From contig NZ_JAEUFG010000020.1 in NCBI RefSeq assembly GCF_018588585.1, positions 16,680 to 80,679 of the forward strand: a stretch of DNA of 64,000 bases. Direction: 5' to 3'. Source of the DNA: Bacillus sp. SM2101 (GTDB lineage: Bacteria; Bacillota; Bacilli; Bacillales; SM2101). Every line of letters starts with the position of its first letter. The stretch's first letter is position 1. A model generated the notes under the pieces. It was given only the letters and a program-made list of their open reading frames with translations. It ran no database searches and had not been told where the DNA came from. The position numbers and the translations under genes were made by a program. Below, piece by piece: positions 28,126 through 37,459 of the stretch.

Positions 28126-28359
28126 TATGTAAGGAAAGACACAGATTTTCTAATATTTGAATGTACAAAAATTGTGTTGTACCGAGATGACAAACTTGGC
28201 CCTAATCAAAAAGGTGCAAAATAGATTCCCATGTCTAACTAAGAGAATGGAAAGCTTTATGCCAAACTAGGAAAGTAAATCAAAGGTTACACAAGAAATA
28301 TTGATATGCTTCAAGAACATAAGCTTATACTCGAAACTACACAAAAAATAATGCATTAA
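28126..28359 (+). pseudogene. decayed gene fragment of unknown function
   Basis: A single frame reads RKDTDFLIFECTKIVLYRDD then KLGPNQKGAK, TAG, IPMSN, TAA, NGKLYAKLGK, TAA, and IKGYTRNIDMLQEHKLILET to a final TAA at 28357. The protein-like composition either side of three in-frame stops indicates a dead gene. Family not recognised. Confidence 0.4.
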
Positions 28360-28493
28360 TCTTCAGCAATATGACGCGATGACCTAAACATCATCGTGTT
28401 TTTGTATTCACCAGAAAGTTGTAGTAAGCAACAAATCATTTTAGAATTATAAGTGCAAAATAAAAAAGTAATATTTTCATAGGTGGAATAAAT

Positions 28494-28896
28494 ATGACAA
28501 AACCAATTGTTGTTCTTAGTAATTATAATCCAAATTGGGAAAATCAATTTGGATATGAGAAAGAAAGAATTCTTAATGTTCTAGGTGATAAAATTGATTG
28601 AATATGAATATGTCCCCCAACCTGAGTTTAAAGATAGAGAGTTTTTTAGGAAGGGATTATGGAGACAGGGTACTTCGCATCTACATATTTGTGAATTTAA
28701 TAGCAGTGAGTGGATTGAAAAATTATTGTTTCGTGATTATCTTAGAGTACACCCCCATGCAGCTAAAGAGTATGCCTCACTAAAAAAAGAACTTGCTTCT
28801 AAATATAAGTTTGATAGACCGACTTATACAAAGAAGAAAGAACCGTTTATAAAAACCATGATAGAGAAGGCCAGGAGTGAGATAGAAAGTAAATAA
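28494..28896 (+). pseudogene. GrpB/UPF0157-type nucleotidyltransferase with internal deletion
   Basis: An ATG at 28494 after AGGTGGAATAA begins TKPIVVLSNYNPNWENQFGY, the N-terminus of GrpB-family proteins, and stops at TGA after 35 codons. In another frame from 28585 the text resumes IEYEYVPQPEFKDREFFRKG, SHLHICE and FRDYLRVHPHAAKEYASLKK, the C-terminal half. The conserved middle containing the G-S-T nucleotidyltransferase motif is absent, so a deletion of roughly 55 codons plus a frameshift has killed the gene. Confidence 0.8.
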
Positions 28897-29035
28897 CATC
28901 AGTTATTTTAGTATCAGTGGTGCTTGTGAAGCAGAATTAGAAATCTGAGGATGAAGCAACTTTTATTTATTCCGAAATCTGGCGTTAATGTGGAAAAGGT
29001 TAGCGTCATTTTCGTTTTAGGACCATTATCTTGAA

Positions 29036-29120
29036 GGTTAGCAGGCGCTGCTCAGTAATAATACTGAAAGCGTCTTTCTTTATGTTTTGTGCAATATTGT
29101 GTAAACGAGGTTATTTAGTA
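29036..29120. repeat. dispersed intergenic repeat, family 2 (partial)
   Basis: GGCGCTGCTCAGTAATAATA, CTGAAAGCGTCTTTCTTTAT and GTGCAATATTGTGTAAACGA closely match the copies at 12350 and 1891. Just before it (28980-29010) is another worn hairpin, TGGCGTTAATG...GGTTAGCGTC. Confidence 0.65.
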
Positions 29121-29282
29121 GTCTCGATGGACATTTGTTACTAGTTTTCATTTTAGCCTATTAATTTATATAAGGAATTTTATGGTATATTATTAGATTA
29201 GTATGACCTCAAAATACTTATACAATAGCAGGAGTTATTGATATGAAGAGAATAAATAAAGGTAAATAGAGGAGGGAAAATT

Positions 29283-29600
29283 ATGCCTATGGAGCAAGAA
29301 ACGATGGGATATTTAACATATGGATTTTCTATAGTAATGGGAATATCTTTTATCGTTATTTTATTATTATTTATCAAAAGAAAGTCGTATAGAATGGCTT
29401 ATGGATTCGTTCTAGGTTATCTCGTTTTTTTAGCTTGGGCAGTAAATTTATTCCTTGCAGCAATTAATTTTGATTTTAATCATCCCATGGCATCAGAAGA
29501 AGTATCCTTAAAGCTTAGTGTGGCAGGAATCATGTGGGTAATCAGTATGCTATTTCTTATATTTGGATCAATCACATTTTCATGGGTGAAAAAAAGTTAA
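29283..29600 (+). CDS. hypothetical three-helix membrane protein
   Basis: A 105-residue protein with hydrophobic segments at about 10-30, 39-58 and 80-100 and a short acidic loop (NHPMASEEVSLK) between the second and third. AGAGGAGGGAAAATT precedes the ATG. It resembles the many small Bacillus membrane proteins of unknown role; no motif assigns a function. Confidence 0.7.
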   Translation: MPMEQETMGYLTYGFSIVMGISFIVILLLFIKRKSYRMAYGFVLGYLVFLAWAVNLFLAAINFDFNHPMASEEVSLKLSVAGIMWVISMLFLIFGSITFSWVKKS

Positions 29601-29635
29601 AGTGGTAGAAAAATAATGAAACACAATGATTAATG

Positions 29636-29690
29636 AGCCGAATAGTACTAAGCTAAGATTGACTACATTCTTTCGTGTATTATAAACACA
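29636..29690. repeat. dispersed intergenic repeat, family 2 (left-end fragment)
   Basis: ATGATTAATGAGCCGAATAG, TACTAAGCTAAGATTGACTA: the left third of the long copies at 35171 and 42771. Confidence 0.6.
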
Positions 29691-29820
29691 ATCTCGTTGT
29701 AATTATTAGCAATTAATAGAAGGTTCTAAAGAAAAAAACAAAATAGTTTAATAAAGCTAAAGTGATATTGAAACTAAATTTTGTTTTTTCACGCAGATAG
29801 TACAAATGGAGGAGAAAGAT

Positions 29821-30690
29821 ATGAAAAGGTCTAAGGTCATTCTATTAATGTTTCTTGTTTTAAGTCTAGCTGCTTGTTCTGAGGCTGAAAAAACGATTAT
29901 TAGCTTAGAAAATGAAAACCGTCCGGAAGGAAAGTTAGAGAATACTGAAGTAATAAACTTAAAGTATCGTAGTGATGGACATGAGGTTACTGGATATATC
30001 ATAAAACCTAAAGAGAATCATAAGGTTTCCCCTGTTTTGATTTTTAACAGAGGTGGGAATCGTGATTATGGAATGATAGACATTAATACAATTAACTATT
30101 TATCAGGGTGGGCGCAGAAAGGATATATCGTAATCGCGTCACAATATCGGGGGAGTATTAGTAAAGAAGGACAAGATGAATTTGGTGGATCAGATGTAAA
30201 TGATGTTATGAACCTTGTGAATGTTGCCAAAGAACTACCTTATGCAGATACGAATAATATTTTCATGCTCGGAATGTCAAGAGGTGGAATGATGGCTTAC
30301 TTAGCAGCAAAAAAAGATATCCAAGTAAAAGCAATTGCAGTAGTTGGTGGAATTACTGACCTTTTTGATACGTATGAAAACAGAGGAGAAGACATGAAAA
30401 GCGTATTAGAAGATTTAGTAGGGAATCCGCTGCTTGATAAACAAAAATACATTGATAGATCAGCTATTTTCTGGGCTGATGAAATAAAGGTACCTACATT
30501 AATTTTACATGGTGAAGATGATTGGCGAGTCTCCGTTAAACAAGCGAATGAACTAGCTAATAAGTTAAAAGAGCATAATAGAGAATATAAATTTATAAGT
30601 TATCCTAAAGGTGATCATGTGTTAAACACTCATTTTGAAGAGGTGGTTGATGAAATTGATGTATGGTTTAATGAGTACCTTAATGAATAA
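29821..30690 (+). CDS. lipoprotein alpha/beta hydrolase (prolyl oligopeptidase-like)
   Basis: A 289-residue exported hydrolase. The lipobox LSLAAC puts the lipidated Cys at 19, so the enzyme should be tethered outside the membrane. The fold shows FNRGGNRDYG (oxyanion region), LGMSRGG with nucleophile Ser153, LHGEDDWRV with the acid and KGDHVLN with His, as in S9-type peptidases and acyl hydrolases. GGAGGAG lies six bases before the ATG at 29821; an ATG at 29806 overlaps that site. It is a single gene. Confidence 0.85.
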   Translation: MKRSKVILLMFLVLSLAACSEAEKTIISLENENRPEGKLENTEVINLKYRSDGHEVTGYIIKPKENHKVSPVLIFNRGGNRDYGMIDINTINYLSGWAQKGYIVIASQYRGSISKEGQDEFGGSDVNDVMNLVNVAKELPYADTNNIFMLGMSRGGMMAYLAAKKDIQVKAIAVVGGITDLFDTYENRGEDMKSVLEDLVGNPLLDKQKYIDRSAIFWADEIKVPTLILHGEDDWRVSVKQANELANKLKEHNREYKFISYPKGDHVLNTHFEEVVDEIDVWFNEYLNE

Positions 30691-31050
30691 CTTCTTGTTA
30701 AGCAATATGGAGCACATTTTGAAAAAGATGTGTCTTTATTCAAATTAAGAGGACAAGACATTGAATGAAAATTTGTCTAGTTAGCTAGGAAGATTTGAAA
30801 AATACATTTTAAGAGTTTTTAGAATGGATCATTTCAATCTATTTGTTAAAAAGTGATAAAAGGATCATACCTAGTAGTCAGTATTTTTCTTATTAGGTAT
30901 GAACCTTCTATGGATAGAAACAATTTAAGCTCTCAAAGAAGCAGTTATGATAACTCCGTCATTATGATACCTGCTGGAATGTTGCACTATGTAATAACCT
31001 AACTGGCACCATACACTGTGACTCAACTGGATAGAAGCGTTGCTTATTTC
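30691..31050. other. convergent gap
   Basis: It holds an imperfect long hairpin, ATCATACCTA near 30863 against TAGGTATGAA near 30892, probably the shared terminator region of the two convergent hydrolase genes. Confidence 0.35.
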
Positions 31051-31848
31051 TTAATTGTTGACTAGTAACAGAACCTCTTCTTTGACTGTTGGCCATGCGG
31101 GAGAGGTGATATTTGTCAACATGAGATGTTCTGCAGTAAGAAGGTTAACATATTTTACACTATCTCCTGCCCTTTCTGCTTCACGGTGAAAGTGATCACT
31201 AATTCCGATCGGTACGTGGATATCAAGTGCACCATGAATAAGTGTCTGGTGGACACCGATTGGAAGAAGTTCAACAGGAGAAGCATGTTTGTAACGCGTT
31301 GGATATTCCTCTGGCGATCCCCCAATTAATTCAGCTGTTGGATTATCTGGTTCGCGAGATAGCACCTTGTCACGATAATGATGCACACCATGCATCATTT
31401 CAAGGTCGTTCACTCCAGCAAGGCTAACAGTACCGAGAATAGAGATAGGGTCTTCGATGAAAAGCTCGCTATCCCTTGCAATACGATGGCGTGCAGCAAT
31501 CCAGGTTGCGAGATGACCACCAGCGGAGTGACCGATTGTCACAACTTTATTCAGGTCGAGTGGATAAGATTTTGAAAGGGTACGTATGTAGTCACTCGCA
31601 TTCGCAGCATCAATTAATGTACCGGGCCAACCTCCACCTTCTTGGCCTGTGCGACGGTATTCAATGTTCCATGTTGCAATCCCGCTTGCTGTTAAATCCT
31701 GAGCAACCTTTCTCATTCTCTCAAGCGTGACTCGTTTTCGCCAGAATCCACCGTGAATGACAATGGCGACAGGATGAGGTCCTTCACCTTCAGGAAGAAG
31801 TAGTTCACCAAATTGATTTTGGTTTGTTCCGTAAAATATTTTTTCCAT
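31051..31848 (-). CDS. alpha/beta hydrolase (kynurenine formamidase/BD-FAE-like)
   Basis: A 265-residue cytoplasmic hydrolase. HGGFW (32-36) forms the oxyanion hole and GHSAGG the elbow with Ser108; the Asp (GALDIHVP) and His (AEHLML) complete the triad. It belongs to the esterase/arylformamidase-like branch with HGGxW. No kynurenine pathway genes are nearby. GAGGTGAAAG precedes the ATG. Base composition is visibly richer in G and C than its neighbours, suggesting recent transfer. Confidence 0.85.
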   Translation of the reverse strand: MEKIFYGTNQNQFGELLLPEGEGPHPVAIVIHGGFWRKRVTLERMRKVAQDLTASGIATWNIEYRRTGQEGGGWPGTLIDAANASDYIRTLSKSYPLDLNKVVTIGHSAGGHLATWIAARHRIARDSELFIEDPISILGTVSLAGVNDLEMMHGVHHYRDKVLSREPDNPTAELIGGSPEEYPTRYKHASPVELLPIGVHQTLIHGALDIHVPIGISDHFHREAERAGDSVKYVNLLTAEHLMLTNITSPAWPTVKEEVLLLVNN

Positions 31849-32341
31849 GCTTCTTTCACCTCAATTGTTGATGATTGATTTCAATTTTATTAAAACATAG
31901 TTTTTATTCGAAACAAAGTTATATTAAGAAAGCCGTTGGTCAACTTTGAGGTGGTTATCTTCTACAGATGCTTTAGTTCTACTACTATTCACCCTTTTAG
32001 TTATTAGCTTAATAAACAAGAGGAAAAATACTTTCCATAACATTTTAGAAATTTAGGTTACATAGGACTGAAATCAGTCCTTTTTGCATTGTTATAGAAA
32101 TGAATTATTAAAGAGTTGTAGACTTCATTTTTTTATGGAAGTAGGAGCTTTAAGCTAATGAGTGTCATCTTATTGTAATTCACTATAAACATAAATATAT
32201 TTATGTTTATCCATGAAACTATGTGTAAATGGGAGGATATATACTACAAATTTCATCTGAATAATGCTCAGGGTAAAATCATGCTGCGTTTCATTTTGAT
32301 ATCATAACTGTATTCCTGTATTTCCCTTTTGCCAAATAAAA
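31849..32341. other. intergenic region with an orphan terminator
   Basis: AGGACTGA (32064-32071) and TCAGTCCT (32074-32081) with TTTTT form a small terminator not attached to a recognisable gene. Nothing else is supported. Confidence 0.45.
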
Positions 32342-32367
32342 AGAACGTTACTTAAAAGTAACGTTCT
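32342..32367 (-). terminator. terminator of the minus-strand MFS gene
   Basis: AGAACGTTACTT / AAGTAACGTTCT, a perfect 12-bp stem; on the minus strand it is followed by TTTTTATTT. Confidence 0.85.
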
Positions 32368-32403
32368 AAGAGGTAAATAACAATTTAAAATATAAATCAC
32401 ATT

Positions 32404-33591
32404 TCATGATGATAATGATGTTTCCTGTTTTTGTTCCAGTCTTTTCTTGTGTAAAACAGTGAGATATGAAATGAAACTCAGTACTATGAAAAGAGTTGAT
32501 GATAAGTACATCATGGCATATCCAAGATAATTAGCAATAAAACCAAGAATGAATGATCCAGATGCAATACCTATGTCGTTTCCCATAAAGTATGTAGCTG
32601 TTGCAGTTCCTCGTCTTTCAGCGGGAACTAACTCAAGCATTGTAGCATGCAAACTAGGTAGCATTAACCCAAAGCTTATCCCTATAAGTGCTGCTGATAT
32701 ATTAAAGGTGAGGACAGTTTGAGTTTGACTTAACAGTAATACACCTATGATAGCTAATATAAAGCCTGGAAAAACTACCAGATGGGAACCATACTTATCC
32801 GATACTTTTCCCGATAGTGGACGTGCGAAAATTAAAGCTATAGATAAAATCCCTAGAAAATAACCAGCTAAATCAACATTACCACGTTCTTTAGCGTATA
32901 GGGAGATGAAGGACACAATTCCACCATATAGGACATACATAAGACCAGATACAATTGATATCGGAACTACTTTGTATTCGAAGAAATTAGTTAATTTAAA
33001 TTTCTTTTTCGAACGTTCTTTTGATTTTTCTGTCTTAGAAACTTTGATAAAGTAGCCTAATACAAAACTCGTTATCGATAATAATGTACAAATAAGAAAC
33101 ATCGCATAGAAATCATAAGCCTGTAATAATACTAGTCCCAAAAATGGACCAACAATCATGGCAATGCTTGCAAAGGTACTATAATATCCCATACCTTCGG
33201 CTCTTCTCTCTTGAGGAATAATATCAGAAGCTATTGTTCCTGAAGCAGTTGTAGCCATTCCAAAACCAAAACCATGCACGAAACGCAAAAGAAAAAAAAC
33301 AAACAGACTAGCAATTCCTAAATAGAAGAACATACAAAGAGCAAATAAAATCCTAGCCAACAAGAATACATGTTTTCTACTGTAATAATCAAGCCATCTA
33401 CCAGTTAAGGGTCGCGAAAAGATTTGTGCTGCCGAAAAAAGACCAATAATTAGCCCTACATGCTTTTCTTCTCCTTGTAAAGAATCGACTATAAATAATG
33501 GTAATGTGGGTAAAAGCATATAAAAGCTTCCAAACATAAACAGGTTACTAAGAGAAAGAAAGATAAAGTCTTTTGTCCATAGTTTATTCAT
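32404..33591 (-). CDS. MFS transporter
   Basis: A 395-residue, 12-helix transporter. SRPLTGRWLDYYSRK (near residue 59) is the loop 2-3 motif and ARPLSGKVSDKYG its echo in the second half; PQERRAEGMGYYS and PAERRGTATATYF are the matching helix 4-5 and 10-11 loops, typical of Bacillus YfcJ/quinolone-type exporters. GGAGGGTGATT precedes the ATG. It diverges from the peptide/TPR unit, sharing the 146-base region with its promoter. Confidence 0.88.
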   Translation of the reverse strand: MNKLWTKDFIFLSLSNLFMFGSFYMLLPTLPLFIVDSLQGEEKHVGLIIGLFSAAQIFSRPLTGRWLDYYSRKHVFLLARILFALCMFFYLGIASLFVFFLLRFVHGFGFGMATTASGTIASDIIPQERRAEGMGYYSTFASIAMIVGPFLGLVLLQAYDFYAMFLICTLLSITSFVLGYFIKVSKTEKSKERSKKKFKLTNFFEYKVVPISIVSGLMYVLYGGIVSFISLYAKERGNVDLAGYFLGILSIALIFARPLSGKVSDKYGSHLVVFPGFILAIIGVLLLSQTQTVLTFNISAALIGISFGLMLPSLHATMLELVPAERRGTATATYFMGNDIGIASGSFILGFIANYLGYAMMYLSSTLFIVLSFISYLTVLHKKRLEQKQETSLSS

Positions 33592-33676
33592 AAATTAATC
33601 ACCCTCCAAAATCAATTATAACACAAAAAAGTATAAATTTTCCAATTTTAGAAATAAATTATATTTTTGTAATTGT

Positions 33677-33705
33677 TTGACAAAACAATTAATCTGGTTT
33701 ACAAT
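33677..33705 (+). promoter_or_regulatory. near-consensus sigma-A promoter for the 18-residue peptide
   Basis: TTGACA (33677-33682), exactly 17 bases, TACAAT (33700-33705). This is the best promoter visible in the window. The peptide gene begins 33 bases downstream. Confidence 0.85.
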
Positions 33706-33737
33706 GTTAATAAGTTACATAAAAGGGGTGATTTTCC

Positions 33738-33794
33738 ATGATGACATTTGAGAGTCCTGTAGTTGATCGTCTATCTGCACTTTTCCCTGCATAA
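33738..33794 (+). CDS. 18-residue peptide gene
   Basis: After AAAAGGGGTG, ATG ATG begins the frame MMTFESPVVDRLSALFPA ending in TAA. Promoter, ribosome binding site and a terminator nine bases after the stop enclose it completely, so it is a transcription unit in its own right. It has no signal peptide. It could be a secreted or imported signalling peptide read by the TPR protein downstream, or a regulatory leader peptide for it. No known family is recognised. Confidence 0.7.
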   Translation: MMTFESPVVDRLSALFPA

Positions 33795-33802
33795 GCTACT
33801 AA

Positions 33803-33842
33803 GATAGTGAATTCTCTCTGAGAATTCACTATCGCTTTTTTA
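33803..33842 (+). terminator. strong intrinsic terminator
   Basis: GATAGTGAATTCTC / GAGAATTCACTATC, a perfect 14-bp stem with loop TCT, followed by GCTTTTTTAT. It separates the 18-residue peptide from the TPR gene. Confidence 0.92.
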
Positions 33843-33880
33843 TTAGATAAGAGTTTAATAGGAAAGGGAGGATAATAACA

Positions 33881-35116
33881 ATGGAAAATGATAATGCTTT
33901 TTTATCAGCTATCCTACATTTAAAAGAGGTTGATAATATATCTTCACTTTGGACACAGGGTGTTTGTAGAACAATAGAACATGAAATACCTTTTCATTTG
34001 GGACAAGTATTGGAGCCCTCTACATTAGTTGAGGTGTCTCGAGTAACAGAGTTGCCCTTAGAAAAAATTTTAAAATTAGACTATGAAACTAGTGGATTTA
34101 TGCGTGATATAAAAGATAATATAAGCAATATGTCATCGTTATCGTCTATAGAAAAATTAATTTTATCCTACCGATTAACATACATAGCGCGCTATGATTT
34201 AGCCATTTCTATTTTTTCTTCAATCAATATCGATGATTTAGTTGTACAAAATAAAATTCAATACTATTTTTTAAAATTTATTTTGCAGAATCGACAAAAT
34301 CAAAATCAACATGAAAAAGAATTTACAAAGATGATGGAATTATTCGAAGTACACACATTACCAGAATCACAAATTTTGATGGTTTGCTCAAATGCGATTG
34401 TGTGGAAGCTAAAGGCTAAGAGCATTGGAGAGAAACTTTTTAATTGGTTTGTTGAGTATGGTTTAAAAACTGCCGATAGTTTAGGAGAAGGAAGAGATTT
34501 TAAAGAGCATATTGCTTTATCACAATTTTATCGTGCTTATGCAATGATTCCAGCAGAGGATTTACTAATAAACGAAACAAGAAAAGAAATGGAAAAATCT
34601 TTATACTTTGCTAATTTAGCTGTTCCTAAAAATAGCTGGCAGGAATATCGTAAATCAGATGCCATCAAAACTATTTATGAATCCGAATTAAAGGAGCATT
34701 TATATGTATCCAAAAATCTGCAGGCAGCTGAAAAAGCAGGTCGAAACCTTCTAAGATTAGATCCGAATTGGAGTATTTCGTATCATGAGGTAGCAGAGGT
34801 CTTTTTAGCATCTAATCAGGTTGAGAAAGCATTAGAAATGTTTGAAAAATCTCTACATGTTGGTCTTCCAAGGTTAATATTCACCCAGTATATGATTGGG
34901 CATTGTTTAGGTACGTTAAAAAGAGAAGAAGAGGCTATTGATGCTTTTGTTAAGACGTTAAAATTAGACTCATACAACATATCAGCTGGAATTAATGGGT
35001 ATAATTTTGCCAAAAAACTTAATCATCATACAGAAGGTTTCTTTAAATCATTTTTAGATAAGTGGGAAGAAAAAGGTGTACTTGAGGCAAAGCATAAAGA
35101 ATTTATTAATGTCTAA
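33881..35116 (+). CDS. TPR-repeat protein, possible peptide-sensing regulator
   Basis: A 411-residue mainly helical protein. The C-terminal half has clear tetratricopeptide character (WSISYHEVAEVFLASNQVEK, ALEMFEKSLHV, IGHCLGTLKREEEAIDAFVK, TLKLDSYN); the middle has more degenerate helix pairs. The N-terminal 80 residues (STLVEVSRVTELPLEKILKL) could form a small helix-turn-helix, but this is weak. Size and layout recall RRNPP receptors (Rap, PlcR, AimR), which bind short peptides. It lies 86 bases after the 18-residue peptide and is reached only by read-through or a weak internal promoter. GGAGG precedes the ATG. Confidence 0.7.
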   Translation: MENDNAFLSAILHLKEVDNISSLWTQGVCRTIEHEIPFHLGQVLEPSTLVEVSRVTELPLEKILKLDYETSGFMRDIKDNISNMSSLSSIEKLILSYRLTYIARYDLAISIFSSINIDDLVVQNKIQYYFLKFILQNRQNQNQHEKEFTKMMELFEVHTLPESQILMVCSNAIVWKLKAKSIGEKLFNWFVEYGLKTADSLGEGRDFKEHIALSQFYRAYAMIPAEDLLINETRKEMEKSLYFANLAVPKNSWQEYRKSDAIKTIYESELKEHLYVSKNLQAAEKAGRNLLRLDPNWSISYHEVAEVFLASNQVEKALEMFEKSLHVGLPRLIFTQYMIGHCLGTLKREEEAIDAFVKTLKLDSYNISAGINGYNFAKKLNHHTEGFFKSFLDKWEEKGVLEAKHKEFINV

Positions 35117-35170
35117 AAATGAATCCATAGTTTCAGGTGGGCGAATTAGCGTCACCTTATAGTAAACATA

Positions 35171-35280
35171 GTGATTAATGAGTCGAATAGTACTAAGATA
35201 AGCTTAGCTTACTATTGGAGTACATGAAAATGTTATTCCACAACCTGGCGCTAATCTAAAAGATAAGCGTCTTTTTCTTG
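35171..35280. repeat. dispersed intergenic repeat, family 2 (long copy)
   Basis: GTGATTAATGAGTCGAATAG, then AAGCTTAGCTTACTATTGGA, GTACATGAAAATGTTATTCC and the hairpin CGCTAATCT (35249-35257) / AGATAAGCG (35261-35269) followed by TCTTTTTCTT, which could terminate the TPR transcript. Confidence 0.7.
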
Positions 35281-35379
35281 AATAAGAGCAGGAATTTTTA
35301 GAAAGTGAACCGAACTTTTTAATTGAAGTTATTTATGTATTGGAAAAGCTAAGATTTTTATTGATAGGGGGTTCAGAAA

Positions 35380-35721
35380 ATGAAAATAAGCAAAAACAAT
35401 GCTGAACATTACATATTGGGAGATATCGTTGAAGGGTGGCACTTAGTGAAAAATCAAAATTTAAGTGTTATTCATGAACGTATGCCAGCTAATACATCTG
35501 AATCAAATCATTACCATCAACAATCACACCAATTCTTCTTTGTCTTATCAGGAATAGCAACTATTAAGGTAGATGGTAAAGAGATAACCTTAAATCCTCA
35601 AGAGGGAATTGAAGTTCCTCCTTTGGTACCCCACCAAATGTGTAACAGGTCAAATAATGAAGTTGAGTTTATGTTGATTTCACAACCATCAAGTAAAGGT
35701 GATAGGTTTTTGGTAGATTAA
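35380..35721 (+). CDS. cupin domain protein
   Basis: A 113-residue single-domain cupin. The first metal-binding motif is HYHQQSHQFFFVLSGIATI (about residues 44-62), with H-x-H and Glu replaced by Gln at one position; the second is PPLVPHQMCN with its His near 85. Such small cupins bind a metal and either catalyse a simple reaction or sense a ligand. AGGGGGTTCAGAAA precedes the ATG. Stand-alone gene. Confidence 0.85.
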   Translation: MKISKNNAEHYILGDIVEGWHLVKNQNLSVIHERMPANTSESNHYHQQSHQFFFVLSGIATIKVDGKEITLNPQEGIEVPPLVPHQMCNRSNNEVEFMLISQPSSKGDRFLVD

Positions 35722-35830
35722 ATTTATTGAACAATTTGACGCAAGAATGTGGTTAAGGGTATTATGTTTTGAACAATATTGCGTAAATCAGATACTGTAG
35801 TAACCAAAATGGACAATTTGTCAACTATGT

Positions 35831-36212
35831 TTAAGATGATTCAACGACATAAGCAAGTTTCCTATCAGGCGTAAAGGCGACAATACCTTAAACGCCGTCC
35901 GCTATTTGAATGATAGAGATCATGCTATGCGTTTTCATATCAATGACAGATACAGTTCCAGAGATCATTGTGATATAAGCGAGTTTTCCATCAGGAGAGA
36001 TGGCCATAAAACGTGGACTACCCCCAACTTGCACAGTTGCAATAACGCTATGTGTTGTTACACAGACACAGTTGTATCGTCATTGTTCGTGACATAAGCA
36101 AGTTTTCCATCTGGCGAAAAGACGTCAAGCTGTACAAAATTTTTGCTACAATACCAACAGGTATCGTTGCAATTACTTTATGCGTTTTCGCATCAATCAC
36201 CGTCCTCGTCAA
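35831..36212 (-). pseudogene. YVTN beta-propeller pseudogene
   Basis: On the minus strand, after AGAGGTGG, a TTG begins TRTVIDAKTHKVIATIPVG. A frame change then gives FSPDGKLAYVTNNDDTTVSV; another leads to THSVIATVQVGGSPRFMA, SPDGKLAYITM and SVIDMKTHSMISIIQ, then TAA and FTPDRKLAYVVESS to a final stop at 35831. This is the same family as the genes at 749 and 11126, disrupted by at least two frameshifts and one stop and shortened to about three repeats. Confidence 0.85.
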
Positions 36213-36337
36213 ATAAAGCCACCTCTTTTCAATACTTGTTATAATAAAGATATGGAAAATAGGATTGGTTAATTCGCAAGCTATGAAACACAAGTGATAT
36301 TGTGATAATCAGCCTGTGCTCATAGCGCTTTTAATTT

Positions 36338-36691
36338 CTAGCTAAATACTTTTACAGTTGCAGCTTCAAAATCTAATATGTCATTAGTATTTTGATCAAG
36401 TAATGCCACTTGAAATAAATATTCTCCTGTTTTATTGAAAGTTCCAAGAATGTTAGCGCATGTGTTTAAGATTACATCATCAAAAACATGAACACCTACT
36501 TCGTTAAATTCAATTGGTGAGCCCTCGCTAAACACAAAGTTTATATCATCTACTTGATCGGGATCTCCTAAAGCTACTAAAACTTTTGTGTCCCTTTCTA
36601 AATCAGTAGTTGAAAAAGCGCATACTTGAATAAACTCTTGAACACCGACTTCTGCGGCGATTGGCTCCTTAAGACGAACACAAAAAGACAA
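36338..36691 (-). CDS. hypothetical protein, possibly spore-surface
   Basis: A 117-residue beta-rich protein starting at TTG (36691) with AGGAGGTG eight bases upstream. It has no membrane segment or signal. The composition (FCVRLKEPIAAEVGVQEFIQ, NTCANILGTFNKTGEYLFQV) resembles Bacillus outer-spore or exosporium-type small proteins, like the unrelated proteins at 51384 and 59062, but this is only a resemblance. Function unknown. Confidence 0.65.
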   Translation of the reverse strand: MSFCVRLKEPIAAEVGVQEFIQVCAFSTTDLERDTKVLVALGDPDQVDDINFVFSEGSPIEFNEVGVHVFDDVILNTCANILGTFNKTGEYLFQVALLDQNTNDILDFEAATVKVFS

Positions 36692-37459
36692 TATTAATAC
36701 ACCTCCTTAATAGAAACTACTATAGTGTATGCTATAACTTCTTTTTAGCTTGGACGAAAAATCCTAAATTATGGTATTTACCAAAAAAATACACAAGTAC
36801 ATAGTAAAATATGAAACTTAATATAAATTGTGGTTACTAAAAAATGAGAACTGTGGACTTTAAAAAATTTAAAGTTCCAGTGTTTTTATTTTGAATAGGA
36901 TAGTATTTATAAATTAATTGTCCAATCGGTGAAAAAGAAGATACATATAATATTGTACTAATTCTGTGATAATGGTGATGAGAAGATGAGCCAGTATTCT
37001 GTTTACTAATTAAATGTTATTTATTCAACAAAATGGCGTAAATCTGTAACAAGGGTTAGTGCTTTTCACCATTTGAAGGATAAAATATAAATAAAAATGC
37101 TCTTAGTCTTATATAGTTAGTTCTAATAAAGTTTAAATAGATCTAGTCAGCATCATCTAACATATTTCTGACCTCCTAAAAGTTTATGGGAAATGTGGAA
37201 ATGTAAATTGTGTTCATTACTAGTTTTGAAAGTTTAAAAATTCTGATAAAATAATATAATAGTCTAACTTGGGAAGGGGCATTATTATGATAATTATTTC
37301 GTTCGCAAATTTGGAAATTACTCATGCAAAGTCTTGTATTAGAAATTAATACTTCGCATGAAGTGAAGAATAAAATCACTGCTGCTTTGTATTTCCATTT
37401 CTGATATATGGCTTTGCACCTTATTTATAGTAATTAATTACGAATAAGGGGCTGCAGAA
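36692..37459. other. long intergenic region
   Basis: No gene supported. A terminator-like hairpin, ACTGTGGACTTTAAA / TTTAAAGTTCCAGT then TTTTTATTTT, is at 36850-36890, with no gene attached. A degraded family 2 hairpin (ATTCAACAAAATGGCGTAAA...GGTTAGTGC) is at 37025-37070. Confidence 0.45.
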
